From: Euryodendron excelsum
Taxonomy: Eukaryota; Streptophyta; Magnoliopsida; Ericales; Pentaphylacaceae
Assembly: GCA_033060915.1 (NCBI GenBank)
Contig: CM065382.1
Coordinates: forward strand, 3,761,001-3,825,000
Length of the DNA stretch: 64,000 nucleotides
Direction of reading: 5' to 3'
Position numbers and translations under genes: made by a program. The first letter of the stretch is position 1, and each line of letters starts with the position of its first letter. Below, piece by piece: positions 1 through 10,949 of the stretch. The notes under the pieces are model-generated. The model saw nothing but the letters and a program-made list of their open reading frames with translations, had not been told where the DNA came from and ran no database searches.

Positions 1-164
1 GGGGAAGAGCTAGGGGAGGATAATGAAGCTGCCCTTGGTGAGGATTGAGGTGAATCTTCATTTTCTTCATCCTCATGAGCTGGATTTTCTTGCTCCTCAT
101 CAACTAGGACAGTTTGCTTCTCAACTTTGACTTGCTCCCAATTCCGTGAAGCATTTTCACCAAA

Positions 165-1157
165 CTACACATCTCGGCTGATTACAATATGATTTTTCCT
201 CAAGCTGTACAGTCGATAGCCCTTAGATTTGCTGCTATACCCCACAAAAATACATTGCTCACTTGTTTCATCCAATTTTCTTCTTCTTTCCTTTGGAATC
301 TGAGAATAGCAAACACATCCAAATACTTTGAGATGCTTCACTGATGGTTTTCTGCCACTCCAAGCTTCTATGGGAGTTTGATTCCAAATGGCTTTGGTAG
401 GACATTTATTTATCAAATAAACAGCCGTGCAGACAGCTTCAGCCCAAAATGTCTTTGGTAGCCCTTTTTCATACACCACAGACCTGGCCATCTCCGTCAC
501 CGTTTGATTCTTCCTCTCGGATACTCCATTTTGTTGTGGAGTATATCGCACTGTTAGTTGCCTTTCTACACCTTCATCTTCACAAAATTTATCAAACTCC
601 TTAGAGTTGTATTCTTTGCCTCTATCACTTCTCAAAATCTTTATGTAATGCCCACTTTGCTTCTCCACCGTACTTTTGAATTTCTTGAAGGTTATAAACA
701 CTTCGGATCTTTCCTTCATGAAATACACCCGCGTCATTCTTGTGTAGTCATCAATGAAGAGAATGAAATACTTGTTTTGGGCATGAGAAGGAGTATCCAT
801 AGGACCACACACATCCGTATGAACTAACTCCAATATTTCTTTGGCTCTCCATGCAACTCCTTTAGGAAATGGTTGCCGATGATGCTTTCCAAGTGCGCAT
901 CCTTCGCAAACATCATGAACTTCTTCAATATTGGGAAGACCACGGACCATGTGCTTTTGGTGAAGCAACTTGAGACTATGAAAGTTCAAGTGTCCAAGTC
1001 TTCGATGCCACAACCATGATTCATCGTGCACATGAGCCTTTAAAGCAACATTCTTAGCATAATTGAATGTAAGCGGAAAGCTTCGATTCTTCTCCATTTG
1101 AGTTTTTGCCACAACTTGACTTGGATCATTTCTATCATAAATGGCGCAGCTGTTAGC
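165..1157 (-). pseudogene. copia GAG-pre-integrase and integrase core (broken)
   Basis: The Met-initiated open stretch begins at 1112 (315 residues), but the reading frame runs in phase from just after the stop at 1158-1160. It shows the HHCC zinc-binding region (WHRRLGHLN ... CEGCALGKHHR), then the DDE integrase core: first Asp in VHTDVCGP, second in LRSDRGKEY, and Glu in NGVSERKN. The last part is the copia integrase C-terminal region ending near SRDV. The frame stays open past the stop at 165-167 into an acidic linker that reaches the window edge, where RT would follow. It is a remnant of the polyprotein, not a host gene. Confidence 0.9.
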
Positions 1158-1535
1158 TTAAAAATGGACTGCATATCCATGTTCTACAAGCTGTCCAACA
1201 CTGAGCAGATTTTGATCTAAGTCCGGAACAAGTAACACATTTTGAATTAGCTTCATCCCCTTCTTGGTTTCAACTCCAATGGTTCCTTTCCCTTTGGCGT
1301 TCACCGATGCTCCATTTCCCATCTTTACTTGGGAATCAACCGAAGTATCCATGTCCAAGAGAAGGGACTTATCTCCAGTCACGTGATTGCTACAACCACT
1401 ATCAATGTACCAAACATTATTCTTGTGTTCTGAGGCTGCTTGACAAGCATGAAACAAATGTCCTTCACCTTCTTTCTCCTCAGAGAAATTAGCTTGCTGA
1501 TTTCCCTTGACTTTGCAATCCTTTTGTAGGTGCCC
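1158..1535 (-). pseudogene. copia aspartic protease fragment
   Basis: The frame contains WYIDSGCSNHVTG, the copia protease active site (Asp-Ser-Gly), within a domain of normal size. A TAA at 1158-1160 separates it from the integrase, which is in the same frame. Its N-terminal side is cut from gag by the one-base shift in the homopolymer at 1536-1540. It can only be one segment of a former gag-pol polyprotein. Confidence 0.85.
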
Positions 1536-2487
1536 AAAAATTCTTGCATTTGTAACATTGTGGTTGCCCCCGAAACCAACAATCTATCTCAAGATGACTG
1601 CTCTTGCTGCAAATTCTGCATCTTCTTGTGTTTTCTTCAACATTTGAGCCTCTTTCGTAATTGTTACTTCTACCTCTTCCCCTTGAATTTCTTCCTCTTT
1701 CTCTTGAACTCCTTCCTCTTCCATTTCCTCTTCCTTGTCTTCCACCTCTTGATGATTCCCCTTTTGTTTGTTCACCAATTGATGATTCTCCACGAACTTT
1801 TGAGTTTACATTAATTTTGGACTGAAATGCACTTTCAAGAGGGTTCTCTAAATGCTCCAATAACCTTTGTTCATGAGCTTTCAAGGAACCAATTAATTCT
1901 TGAACACTCATTTCGGAGATGTTCTTTGTTTCTTCAATAATGCCCACCATGGTATCATATTTTTCTGGTAAACTAACCAGAATTTTCTCAACAATTCTCC
2001 TTTCTTCAAGTTTCTCACCATAGGACTTCATTTGGTTAACAATTTCTTTGATTTTAGAGAAATAATCATTCAAAGTTTTAGATTCCTTCATCTTTAAATT
2101 TTCTGACTCTCTTCTAAGAGTTTGGAGTTTAACAGCCCTTACCTTTTGGTTTCCTTGAAATCCTTCTTCTGGAATGTCCCAAGCTTCCTTAGCTTTGGTG
2201 GCTTCAATGATTCTTGGAAATAACTCATCAGAGAGTCCTTGCTGGATGAAGAAAAGGGCTTTAGCATCCCTTCTTTTGCTCTCATTCAGCTGCTCCTCTT
2301 GTGCTCGAGTTCGTGTTGTCGACGTCGACGACGAGGGTTCAACATACCCGTTTTCCACAAAGCTCCATAACCCTTGTGATTGGAAGAGAGTCTTCACCTT
2401 CACACACCAGGAATCATAGTTTTCTCCAGCTAATATTGGTATAGATGGCTGTTGAACACTCATGTTTTGGTTGCATGGTGTAGCCAT
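1536..2487 (-). pseudogene. copia gag (UBN2-type) with damaged zinc knuckle
   Basis: The likely start is the ATG at 2485-2487 (MATPCNQNMSVQQPSIP), which follows the primer binding site and LTR as expected; the longer frame to 2655 runs into the LTR. It has the UBN2 gag pattern (PILAGENYDSWCVKVKTLF near the N terminus), a basic RGRGRG-type low-complexity stretch and one intact CCHC knuckle (CRICSKSSHLEIDC, spacing C-X2-C-X4-H-X4-C). A second knuckle begins (CYKCK) but is lost to the frameshift in the A run at 1536-1540. Confidence 0.85.
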
Positions 2488-2570
2488 GGCGATTTTTTTG
2501 CGGCTTTCTCTACACAAACCCCTTTTCTTTTTCACCTTCTTTTCTTCAAACACAGCTGCTGCACGAACCT

Positions 2571-2582
2571 GCTCTGATACCA
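2571..2582 (-). other. copia primer binding site (initiator Met tRNA)
   Basis: On the minus strand the site reads TGGTATCAGAGC, the usual copia primer binding site complementary to the 3' end of initiator methionine tRNA. It lies three bases inside the LTR end at 2586 and upstream of gag, which fixes the polarity of the element. Confidence 0.85.
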
Positions 2583-2585
2583 ATT

Positions 2586-2875
2586 TGTTGGGTTTTTTTT
2601 TTTTGTTTGCAGCAACTATATGAACATCACATGGAAAACCAAAGCTCAAACACACAAGAACATCAAATCTGATTTTCGGCAGTAAAACAGGGGAAGAAAG
2701 AGGGCTAGACAGAGTTGTAAGCTCACTCCTGATTTCTTCAAAAGTCTTCCTTACATCCAGCTAGCTCTACCATGTCATCTAACTCTAATTAGCTCCTAAC
2801 ACCACAAAATAACTAGAGTTAGAATGACTTAGAGGGCTGTTTGGTAGCAGTGCTTATTAGCACATTACATCAACA
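2586..2875 (-). repeat. copia 5' LTR (290 bp)
   Basis: It has TGTTG...CAACA termini and about 96 percent identity by eye to the LTR at 7382-7666. A 3-base spacer separates it from the primer binding site. CAAAC follows directly at 2876-2880; the same five bases precede the LTR at 7382. Confidence 0.9.
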
Positions 2876-3519
2876 CAAACAGTTCATTCTTAGATCTTCC
2901 AAACCAGTTATGGTCGAAAGACCCAAGAATTTGCCCGACCACTTAATTCAAATCTTCTGGGACTAGACAGTACTAGAGCACTGACTGAATTGCAGAGATC
3001 ATCGCCTGCATTTTTGCTAAAAAAGAAACTGAAGACTTTTGCTAATCAATTAAACGGAGCCAGCTTCGCGGTTGAAGTATGCCTTTTATTAAGCCACAGC
3101 ATTAATTAATCACATGCTAATCTATCTACTCGTAGTCAATAAATTAAGCAAATAGTTGTTACTTGAGATAGTCATGTGAGGTGAAGGAACCAAAAATGGA
3201 AGGCATAGGGTAGGAAAGGTGGAAAAAGAAAAAGAAGGAGAAGAAAAAAAAGGAATGGTTGTACTTGCAACAGGGAAGTATTCAAACCAAATTCCAAACA
3301 AGGAAGCCGCATTAGAGTTATTGGCAAAAAAATGAAATAAAAAAAACAAGTGCACTTTTATTAAAAGCGAGATTATTACATATGTAACAGCACAAACATT
3401 GGCTTAACATCCCTGGGTCAGTTATTTATTATGCCTAGCTTTGTATCAATAAAAGAATTTATTAGGGGTTAATCTTTGTTGCCGGAGGATCTCTAACCAC
3501 AACTACTCTTCTCCCACGA
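2876..3519. other. 3' flank of BBE1
   Basis: This stretch holds no coding sequence. It is the 3' untranslated and downstream region of BBE1 and is nearly identical to 34251-34894 beside BBE2. In BBE2 this flank continues directly into 34179-34250 (the empty copia target); here it is interrupted by the copia LTR. Confidence 0.8.
3458..3463 (-). terminator. BBE1 poly(A) signal candidate
   Basis: AATAAA on the minus strand about 57 bp after the BBE1 stop, in a T-rich context (CCTAATAAATTC). The same signal is at the matching place after all four BBE genes. Confidence 0.55.
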
Positions 3520-5115
3520 TCATAGAGCCGGAATGCTTTGTTCGTTCTTGAAGAAATTACCTGGATCAACCATGGTCTTCACATATACCAACCTTTTGAA
3601 GTTATCCTTGAAATACTTAAAACCCCAAGTGCTTGCCTGTGCGTAGCTTGCGCTGCCTTTGTTACTCATTCCCAAGTCAAGATCCCTATAGTTGATATAT
3701 GCAAGCCTTGGAGACTTGGAAACGTAGGGAGCCATGAAACTATAAAACTTTCGGATCCAAGTCATATGCTTATTCATTGCGGCTGTCCCTTCTTCGACCC
3801 AGGTCACCGTATAAAGGAGGCAGTACTTGGTCCCCGACCTATGAGCGAAAGCTGTTTCAGATTCCGAAATCTCACTGATCCTTCCACCATAAGGAAAGAA
3901 ATGAAGTTCAGACGACTCAACGTCCTTTTCATTGTATCTTTTCCAAATTCGTTCGAGCCCTTCTTCAGAAATGGGTTCCGTCACGTAATCCGATTTTCCT
4001 TTGAAATTAGTGTCCGCCACAGCAGTCCTGTCCAGCAAAGCATCGAGCGGCTCTCCGCTAAAACCACTAAAGTAGAGAGTTGATTCGATCCAGCTCATTT
4101 CAGTACAGTCTGATCTCACCAGGCCCAACTCAGGGAAGCTTTCTTGCATCAACGGAAGGAGCGTGTCAACTCCACCAAGGAACAAAGAATGGAATGATGC
4201 TTGTATTGTTCTCTTTCCGTCTTGGCTGGAATTCACGCTTGTTACGGAGAGTCTGAGCATCAGGTTTTCATCAATCGTGTCTGCAATGTATTGCCATCGA
4301 TGTACAAGCTTGGTTGCATTTAAGGTTCTAGTTACTGTGAAAACGGTCACGGTTGGCGGAAGAGGAACCAGCCTTATCTTCCATGCAAGAACGACGCCAA
4401 AACTAGCACCTCCGCCTCCTCTAATGGCCCAAAAGAGGTCTTCCCCCATGGCTTTTCTGTCGAGAATTCTGCCCTTCACGTCAACTAACCGAGCATCAAT
4501 GATGTTATCGACGGCAAGGCCATGTTTGCGCGCGATCATGCCCCACCCTCCCCCACTGTAGTGCCCACCAACACCCACGGTAGGGCAAATGCCAGCGGTG
4601 AAGCCGTGAGTCCTACTTTTCTCAGCAATCCGGTAGTAAACTTCACCGTTGTTTGCGCCAGCTTGAACCCATGCGGTGCTACTTTCGATGTCGACAGTGA
4701 TAGACCGAAAATTTATCAGATCAATCATCACAAAGGGCATCTGATGGGAAACATAAGAAAGACCCTCGTAGTCATGGCCACCGCTCCGAACTCGAATATT
4801 CATGCCATGTTTTTTAGCGCAGTGAACAGTGGCCTGGATTTGGGCTTCCTGCGAGGGCGTAACAATAACAAGAGGTTTTGGGGTGGCGGGTGTTGTGAAT
4901 CGCAGATTTCGTATCGAGAACTGCAAGATGGATGTGTACGAAGAGTTTTGTGAAGTGTAAATTACTTTGGAGATTGAGGTGGAGTTTGGAGAATGAGGGG
5001 AAAGACATTGAAGAAAATTCTCATGGGCATGAGCATGAGCTGAAGAAGCTGCCCAAGAAATGAAGCAGAGAATAGAAAGAAGTGAAAGCACTGAAGCCAT
5101 TGGAGTAGCCTTCAT
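3520..5115 (-). CDS. BBE-like FAD-linked oxidase, BBE1
   Basis: 531 residues with no intron, the usual length for plant berberine bridge enzyme-like oxidases, the family that includes reticuline oxidase and the cannabinoid synthases. Residues 1 to about 25 are a signal peptide, so the protein should enter the secretory pathway. FAD-binding_4 domain, about 80-255: RSGGHDYEG (His114) and GICPTVG (Cys177) are the two residues that bind FAD covalently in this family. Val180, three after Cys177, is the gatekeeper; Val there goes with O2-reactive oxidases, Leu with dehydrogenases. Cys37 and Cys99 match the conserved disulfide. The C-terminal BBE domain has NYRDLDLG; Tyr476 corresponds to the catalytic Tyr484 of THCA synthase. 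Potential N-glycosylation at Asn44, 57, 266 and 295. The ATG at 5115 fits the TATA box 55 bp upstream. Fold and cofactor are certain; the substrate is unknown. Confidence 0.95.
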   Translation of the reverse strand: MKATPMASVLSLLSILCFISWAASSAHAHAHENFLQCLSPHSPNSTSISKVIYTSQNSSYTSILQFSIRNLRFTTPATPKPLVIVTPSQEAQIQATVHCAKKHGMNIRVRSGGHDYEGLSYVSHQMPFVMIDLINFRSITVDIESSTAWVQAGANNGEVYYRIAEKSRTHGFTAGICPTVGVGGHYSGGGWGMIARKHGLAVDNIIDARLVDVKGRILDRKAMGEDLFWAIRGGGGASFGVVLAWKIRLVPLPPTVTVFTVTRTLNATKLVHRWQYIADTIDENLMLRLSVTSVNSSQDGKRTIQASFHSLFLGGVDTLLPLMQESFPELGLVRSDCTEMSWIESTLYFSGFSGEPLDALLDRTAVADTNFKGKSDYVTEPISEEGLERIWKRYNEKDVESSELHFFPYGGRISEISESETAFAHRSGTKYCLLYTVTWVEEGTAAMNKHMTWIRKFYSFMAPYVSKSPRLAYINYRDLDLGMSNKGSASYAQASTWGFKYFKDNFKRLVYVKTMVDPGNFFKNEQSIPAL

Positions 5116-5169
5116 TTTTTGTATTGCTGAATGCTAGCTGATGATGATAGAATGGGATGAAAGGCCTGT

Positions 5170-5177
5170 TATTTATA
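5170..5177 (-). promoter_or_regulatory. BBE1 TATA box
   Basis: TATAAATA on the minus strand, 54 bp before the ATG, in the context CTATAAATAACA. The same box stands at the same distance from the ATG in BBE2, BBE3 and BBE4, so the core promoter was copied with each gene. Confidence 0.75.
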
Positions 5178-5380
5178 GTACGGAGTGTTTTTGATCGAGG
5201 GTGCTTCTTGTACGTGTTGCGATCAGGAATACGACTTCTCCAGCCCGCCCTCTAGATTTGAAGTCCATGCATCAACCAACGCGCTGGCTAGAAATGTAAA
5301 TGGAGGAGGTCCATCAACGCACGCGAATACAATTGCATATGTTGGTATAAATTTCTTGGAACTAGTCCATCACTATTTTC

Positions 5381-5402
5381 ATATATATATATATATATAT
5401 AT
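5381..5402. repeat. (TA)n microsatellite in BBE1 upstream region
   Basis: An uninterrupted AT/TA run of about 22 bp. The BBE2 counterpart near 36757-36778 is shorter and interrupted, so the tract differs between the near-identical promoters. Confidence 0.8.
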
Positions 5403-7381
5403 GCACATCTGGTCATCAGTCAACGTTCATATATAGCTGTTGACGTTTATTTTTTTAACATTTGCTGGAAGTCCATCACCATTCCATTAGACTCTTTGAA
5501 AGTCTCAATATTTATTTACCTGAAATTAAGTGTTCTTGATTAGTCAACGGTCATGGAATGGGTTAAGATTCAACGCGTACAAAGAACAACGAGGGGGGTT
5601 TTGATTGGGTTTTTCTCCGATCCCGGTCGAGAGTGAGTTCGTTCTTCTTGGGTCTAATCATATGGATGGTTCGCGCGGTCGTTTTCGGCTGCTCTATGTA
5701 TGGGCTTAGAGCCAGCCTCCTATTCTCTCTCTCTCCGTGGCAACGTTGCCATTGCTGCTGCTGCTGATGTATGTATGTATAATTCCGCCCGAACTTCTTG
5801 CAGGTGATCTTCAAGCCCCAGTGATGGAGCATTCATGTTCGAAGCCCTGATTAAACCGCTCAGATTCATTCTCCTTTTCCTTAATTTCCGTCCGCATCAC
5901 AGAAGACGCCTCTAGAGCGGGGCCTTTTGCACTAATCCTATCTCATTGCTGTGGGGAGCTCTATCATAAGGCCAACCATGCCTTTGCCTTCGTACCCGAA
6001 ATGTTTTTTTTCGAACAAGTTTTAGATTTTTTGAAACCCAGCAATAGGTAAAAAAGATTTTTAAAATTTTTTTTTTACATCTTAATTTTATTTTAAAAAA
6101 TGCCGTGGCTCATATAGAAAATAGAATATCGGTAAGAAGAACGGGCCAGTATCAACTACCCTAGCGAATTTCAGAAAATATAAAACATTAGTTTAATAAA
6201 AAAAAAAATGAATTGAACAATTAAGGATAAAATCAGAAAACTTTTGATGCTTAAAATTTTAAAAACTCTATATGTTATTTTCAAAATCCATGTACAGTTT
6301 TCAATTCCTTTTCTAAAAAGAATTTCCTGTTCCAGGTGAGAAAAGAAGGCACATTAGACAAAAAATGCCCAAAATAATTAACGTATGGGTTTAGCAAAAA
6401 AATAATTGTAGAAACAAAGAACTGTAGAACGAGCTAATCTTGTTTGAAACCTTACACGAATTTGAGGCCTATATATATATATATATATATGTATGTATAT
6501 ATATTTGGAAAAGAGGCCTCGGTCAGAATGAGAAAAGTGGCCGTAACAAAAAAAAAAAGAAGCCGAAATCAGCACACTAGTTTATTTTAGGGGAATAAAA
6601 AGCTATTTAAAATTTTTTTAAATGAAAATAAAAAATTAAAAAAAAGCCTCATTTAACATCACCACTTTAAGACCTCAAATCGTCTCTAGTAGCCCTGATG
6701 GCGAGTATCAACATTCTCATTTCCACGAAGTTGTTTCAACGAAGCCAAGACGAGGGACGCATACCTCTTTGGCTTTTTAATTTTCTACTCGGCAAGAGTT
6801 TTTCCTAATCCAAAATCTGGCACCTAGACATTAACTTCTGATAAATGACTTAGAAAACAACACACAGATGAGAAAGATAAATATCCTAATGCTATATTCT
6901 TGGGTGATTGAGTTGAAATGATTCATTGCTGAAGTTCCATACGTGCAAATTTGAAATATCAATTTATTGTTGATTTTTTCGTCTCGTTTTTATTTGTCAC
7001 CGGTATATTTGGTTTGTACTTTGAAGATAAACCCAAAATTTTTAGGGTGCGTTTGGTTTTATTTTTTGTTTTTCTTTTTTGTTTTCTCAAAAATGAAAAC
7101 ACAAAAAAAAATACAAAAATAAATGTATTTTCTGATTCTATAACATTGATATAGTACTTTTAGCAGAACGATAACCTTTAAATTCCATCGTTAGACCATA
7201 AAAAACAAAAAACAAAAACAAAAAACAGAAACAGACAACAAAAAATCAAAAACTGATAGCACTTCCAAACATAGATTTCAAGCACATGCATAATCTCTTT
7301 CCCATCTTGCTTGTGACAGTAACTTTTCTTTCCAACCAGCAGACTTTTGATCAACTCCCTCTATCTTTGGTATAAGCAAAC
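5403..7381. other. BBE1 upstream region
   Basis: No coding sequence is supported. 5403-5560 is one copy of the promoter module that recurs through the cluster (GTCAACGGTCATGG core). 5560 to about 6215 is collinear with 36920-37562 upstream of BBE2, after which the two diverge. 6216-7260 is AT-rich with a second TA run near 6470-6490; I see nothing else in it. 7290-7381 matches 34179-34250, the left flank of the empty copia target, and ends in CAAAC at 7377-7381. Confidence 0.65.
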
Positions 7382-7666
7382 TGTTGGGTTTTTTTGTTTG
7401 CAGCAACTATATGAACACCACATGAAAAACCAAAGCTCAAACACATAAGAACATCAAATTTGATTTTCAGCAGTAAAACAGGGGAAGAAAGAGGGCTAGA
7501 CAGAGTTGTAAGCTCACTCCTGATTTCTTCAAAAGTCTTCCTTACATCCAGCTAGCTCTACCATATCATCTAACTCTAATTAACTTCTAACACCACAAAA
7601 TAACTAGAGTTAGAATGACTTAAAGGGTTGTTTGGTAGCAGTGCTTATTAGCACATTACATCAACA
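7382..7666 (-). repeat. copia LTR, second copy (285 bp)
   Basis: Same family as 2586-2875, with TGTTG...CAACA ends. Most differences look like C-to-T or G-to-A changes. On its right lies a polypurine tract (minus strand, AAGGGGGAGAA, about 7667-7677) and the 3' end of the internal region, so this is the 3' LTR of a minus-strand element. CAAAC precedes it at 7377-7381. Confidence 0.9.
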
Positions 7667-7775
7667 TTCTCCCCCTTGATGTGCTGCTCCATAACACCAA
7701 GAGCCCTTTGATTATTACCATGCATCACCTCCACTTTATCATTACCAAGAACCCTTTAACTATTCCCAAGTTTCA
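7667..7775 (-). mobile_element. copia 3' internal remnant with polypurine tract
   Basis: About 110 bp of the internal 3' end of the copia element, including the polypurine tract next to the LTR. It is cut off at 7776, where an Athila-like LTR begins. The rest of this element is absent. Confidence 0.7.
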
Positions 7776-8100
7776 TGATTGTGCTTCAAAAATGTAATTA
7801 TAAAGCCTTAACTAGTGCTTTGTTAGTGTTAATTTATGATTTTATATGTGTTTTTAGTTATGTTTTAATACTAACTAAGTTTATTATGCTTTGTATAGGT
7901 TTTGAGTATAAATGGGAGGATTTCGGATACATTTTGGACATAGGTTTTAAGAGGATGCTGCTAGAGTACAAGTTGCTAAAGCACGCGGAGCTGAAACTTT
8001 GAAAGGCCATATCTCTCAAACCAAAAAGGCTATTAGGGCCCATAATATATTGATTTCATACAACTTTTCGAGATCTACAACTTTTGTGAAGGAACACTGG

Positions 8101-8205
8101 CCATCCGAGGACTCGTCCGGTCGGACAGTGGCCGCGTTGGTGAAACTGCAAAAAATTGACTAAGTATGGAAGGCCGTTCGAAGCCATCTGAAAACCATCC
8201 GGAAC
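8101..8205 (+). promoter_or_regulatory. degenerate palindromic motif cluster in LTR
   Basis: Short motifs such as GTCCGGTCGGAC (8115-8126), CCGTTCGAAG (8175-8184) and CCATCCGGA (8195-8203). Centres are near 8106.5, 8120.5, 8179.5, 8189.5 and 8200.5. This is the weakest of the arrays in the window, but it lies after the same conserved LTR block as the one at 13360. Confidence 0.45.
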
Positions 8206-8236
8206 CCCCCCACCCCCCCCCCCCCCCCCCCCCCCC
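8205..8236. repeat. C homopolymer tract
   Basis: Seven C, one A, then 24 C in a row (8213-8236), directly after the motif cluster. The opposite strand is G-rich and could form a G-quadruplex. Length may be uncertain from sequencing. Confidence 0.8.
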
Positions 8237-9126
8237 GTGTCGGGGGCTGGAAACCTGTTAGGGTTAAAATTAAGGTCTTTTTAAGCCCATAGGAACTTTT
8301 TTAAGTGGGGGAGAGTTAGAAAACTTTATAGAGAGTTAGGAAACCCTAGAATTAGAGTAGTTTTAAAGATCTTTATACCTTTCAAGAACCCTAATTTTTG
8401 TATTCATTCAGTTTTTCTTCATATTCAAGATTTGATGTTCTTCCAATTGTTGTAAGTCTTCAATATGATTTTCATGTGCTTTTTTATAACTTTAAGTTGC
8501 TAAATCTTTTTCTTGGCATGGATTAAAAAGGTAAGTAGTTTACATGTAGAGATTCAAGATAGTTATTTATTTTTCAAGATTTCAAGATCTTGGATCAAGA
8601 TTTATTTTTTTGCCCATGAATATCTTCGAAAACAATATTCTTGATCATATCTAGCATGTATGTATAGACTGATATGCAAACAGGGATACGTATACCTAGA
8701 ATTTCTGATAAGGATATTGATTATAATTGAATATATATTCCTATTAGAAATCTATTGTTCTTGATTAAGCTTCAAACATACTTTGCAGACAGGTTTATAA
8801 ACTGAGACAAGTATGAATGGGACCCTGGTATGAACACTAGTAAATAACTGAATATCAACTCCAAGAGGGTAATCAAATCTTGAGATTCTTTACTCACAAC
8901 TATCTTGGGGACTTACTTATAGGCCTATTAATTGAATCAGTCCTGCTAAGACCTTTTGCTTATTGTTATCTATTCAAGTTTTCTTAGTATAAATTTATTT
9001 TCATTGCCTATAATAATCTCACAAACCAAATCTCAAATCAAAATTTTCCTTTACATTTTAGAGTTGTTTTTCTTAAGAATTCTACTTTCTTAAAGTGAGT
9101 TTTACTACATTCCATTCATATTCCCT

Positions 9127-10781
9127 GTGGTTCGACCTTGGACTTACCAAGATATTATTACTGCATCGCAACCACACACTGGCGGATATAAATTGTACTA
9201 TTCAGGAGCGATCACTTCACCACCAATTTATTCTTATCATGAGAACTTTAGTGAAGCCCATCCTAATTCTTACCCCCACCAAGAACAAGTTCATCCAATT
9301 TCTCTCCACAATGGCACAATAGAGTTCATTCTCGATGATACACTAAAGGACACCTTACAATCATTCATGCAAATGCAAAATGGTGTAAACTCTAGGATAG
9401 AAAAAGGCCTTGAACACAAAGGTTAACTTCTTGATGATATTAAGGTTCAATTGGCCCTATTAATGCAAACCTTAGGTGTTCAAGAGGGGGAAGAGATTTT
9501 CACTCAACTTCAACCTAATTCTCATGAACAAATGCTTGGAAGTGAGTCTAATCTAACTCTTCACCAAGAGCAAGTCCATCCAATTGAGCACATCCACCAC
9601 ATCACTAACCGTGGGAATAAGAGCATCACCATTGATCAAACCTTCTTTCCTCAAGCCTTTGATTTTAAGGAAGACATTCTTAAGGTAAGTGAGGACATTA
9701 TTGAAAATGTCTCTAAGGATGAAGAATCTAATGAGAGTGAAGAGGAGTCCAAGATTGAGGACCTAAGAAAGAGGAGAGTGAGCCTAGGGGAGAGGAAGTT
9801 AATAAGAAAAAAGAGGAGCCAAATAAGGTTACAAGTGAGTCCAATCTCACATTTCATTTAATTGAACAAATCCATCCCATTTTTACCCTTAAGAGTGAGG
9901 ACATTATTAAACACATCACATTTCCCCAAGAGTGTGAGTTTAGGAAAGAAGTTCTTACGGTGAGTGAAGAAGTTGTTGAACATCTCACTAGTGATGCGGA
10001 ACCCAAAAGAGAGGAGCCTATAATTAAGGCTTCCGAGCAAGACAAGAGTGAGGAAGAGGGTGATAAAGGAACTAGTGCGAGAGAAGACGAGTCCAAGAAG
10101 GTAAAAAATAATGAAGCGTATATTGAGGACCCTCTAAAGAGAACAATTGCCTTTGATGAAGGTCTTGAACCTTTTGATGTTGGGGATGTTCAAGTGAATA
10201 AGGATGTTACTATTTTAGAGAATGTGTCCACCATGTTAGAGGGTCAAGCGACCACTACCCTTAAACCTCTAAAATTTAGTCTTAGTACACCAACTCCTTT
10301 GAAGCTTAAACCTCTGCTTTTCGAACCAACTACCTTTCACTTAGGCAAACAACTTTAGAGAGAGAAGTTTGAGATTGAGGACTCCAAACAAGAAGAGAAG
10401 AGTGAGGATTTTGGTCTCTCAAATGTTAGGACTGTTCATGTCAAAGAGGATGATGTTGGTCTAGAGGTCATTCCTATCATATCTATAGGTTATGAGATCC
10501 ATACATTTCTACCTCTAGCACCTAGTCCTATACTTCTAGAGCCTTTGGATCTCTATGCCCCAATATTAGAGCCAATCATCCTTCCCATTGCTGACCAACC
10601 AAAAGAAGGGGATGGTCAATTGTCTTATAACATGAGCTTCATTGGCATTTTTGTGCATAATCATTTTGCATTTTCTACATATCATGACACTTTTTACCCT
10701 TGTGTGCTTACATGTTCTATTATTGAGTTCATCAAAGGGGTTACCATTGTCTATTCTTACGTGTGTTTGAACTCTTTATAA
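9127..10781 (+). pseudogene. acidic ORFs of the non-autonomous element
   Basis: Open stretches at 9127-9426, 9451-9861, 9960-10358 and 10545-10781 appear to be pieces of one former protein: the first two are in the same frame with a single stop between them, the third is shifted. The protein is rich in Glu, Ser and Lys (EESKIEDLRKRR, EEEGDKGTSARE) and matches no domain I recognise. The ORF at 31198-31638 in the related element has the same acidic style and a similar hydrophobic end. It probably replaced gag-pol in this lineage; its function is unknown. Confidence 0.5.
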
Positions 10782-10921
10782 GTTACACGTGTCGATGTGT
10801 GGGATGTTGACAAATTTTCACTTTGTGGTATTGGGTGATCTTCCCTTCAAGTTATGTAGGAGTAGGAGTAGTTATTTTTGTTTTTTTGTTTTCTTAGTCT
10901 GTTTTTCAGCCTAGTTTTTTA

Positions 10922-10949
10922 GGGGGGGGGGGGGGTGCATTCGGCACCC
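10922..10949 (+). other. G-run plus stem-loop in 3' internal region
   Basis: Fourteen G (10922-10935) run into a hairpin with stem GGGTGC / GCACCC (10933-10938, 10944-10949) and loop ATTCG. The counterpart in the related element at 31826-31846 has a different stem that still pairs. Confidence 0.5.

Larger units (their letters stand above)
1..2875 (-). mobile_element. Ty1/copia LTR retrotransposon, truncated by window edge
   Basis: Read on the minus strand from 2875 down to 1, this is LTR, primer binding site, gag, protease, integrase and the start of the integrase-RT linker; reverse transcriptase would lie beyond base 1. The order PR-IN before RT is the copia order. The coding region is decayed: a one-base insertion in an A run at 1536-1540, an in-frame stop at 1158-1160 and another at 165-167. 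The right end is followed by CAAAC (2876-2880), the target duplication shared with the copia LTR that starts at 7382. Domain order and motifs are seen; loss of function is inferred from the breaks. Confidence 0.9.
7776..9207 (+). repeat. 5' LTR of the 7.8-kb element
   Basis: It starts TGATTGTGC and shares blocks with the other LTRs of this group, for example the stretch at 7960-8070 that matches 13220-13340. The 3' end is placed by comparison with the block around 30340-30418. It holds a decayed motif array (8101-8205) and a long C run. The right boundary is approximate. Confidence 0.6.

Noticed and set aside
3538..4953. Long open frames opposite BBE1 (and the matching ones in BBE2, BBE3, BBE4)
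   Set aside because: They are antisense shadows of the conserved BBE coding sequence and carry no domain.
5563..5832. Short open frames in the BBE upstream regions (also 36820-37209)
   Set aside because: Not maintained between the BBE1 and BBE2 copies and no recognisable protein.
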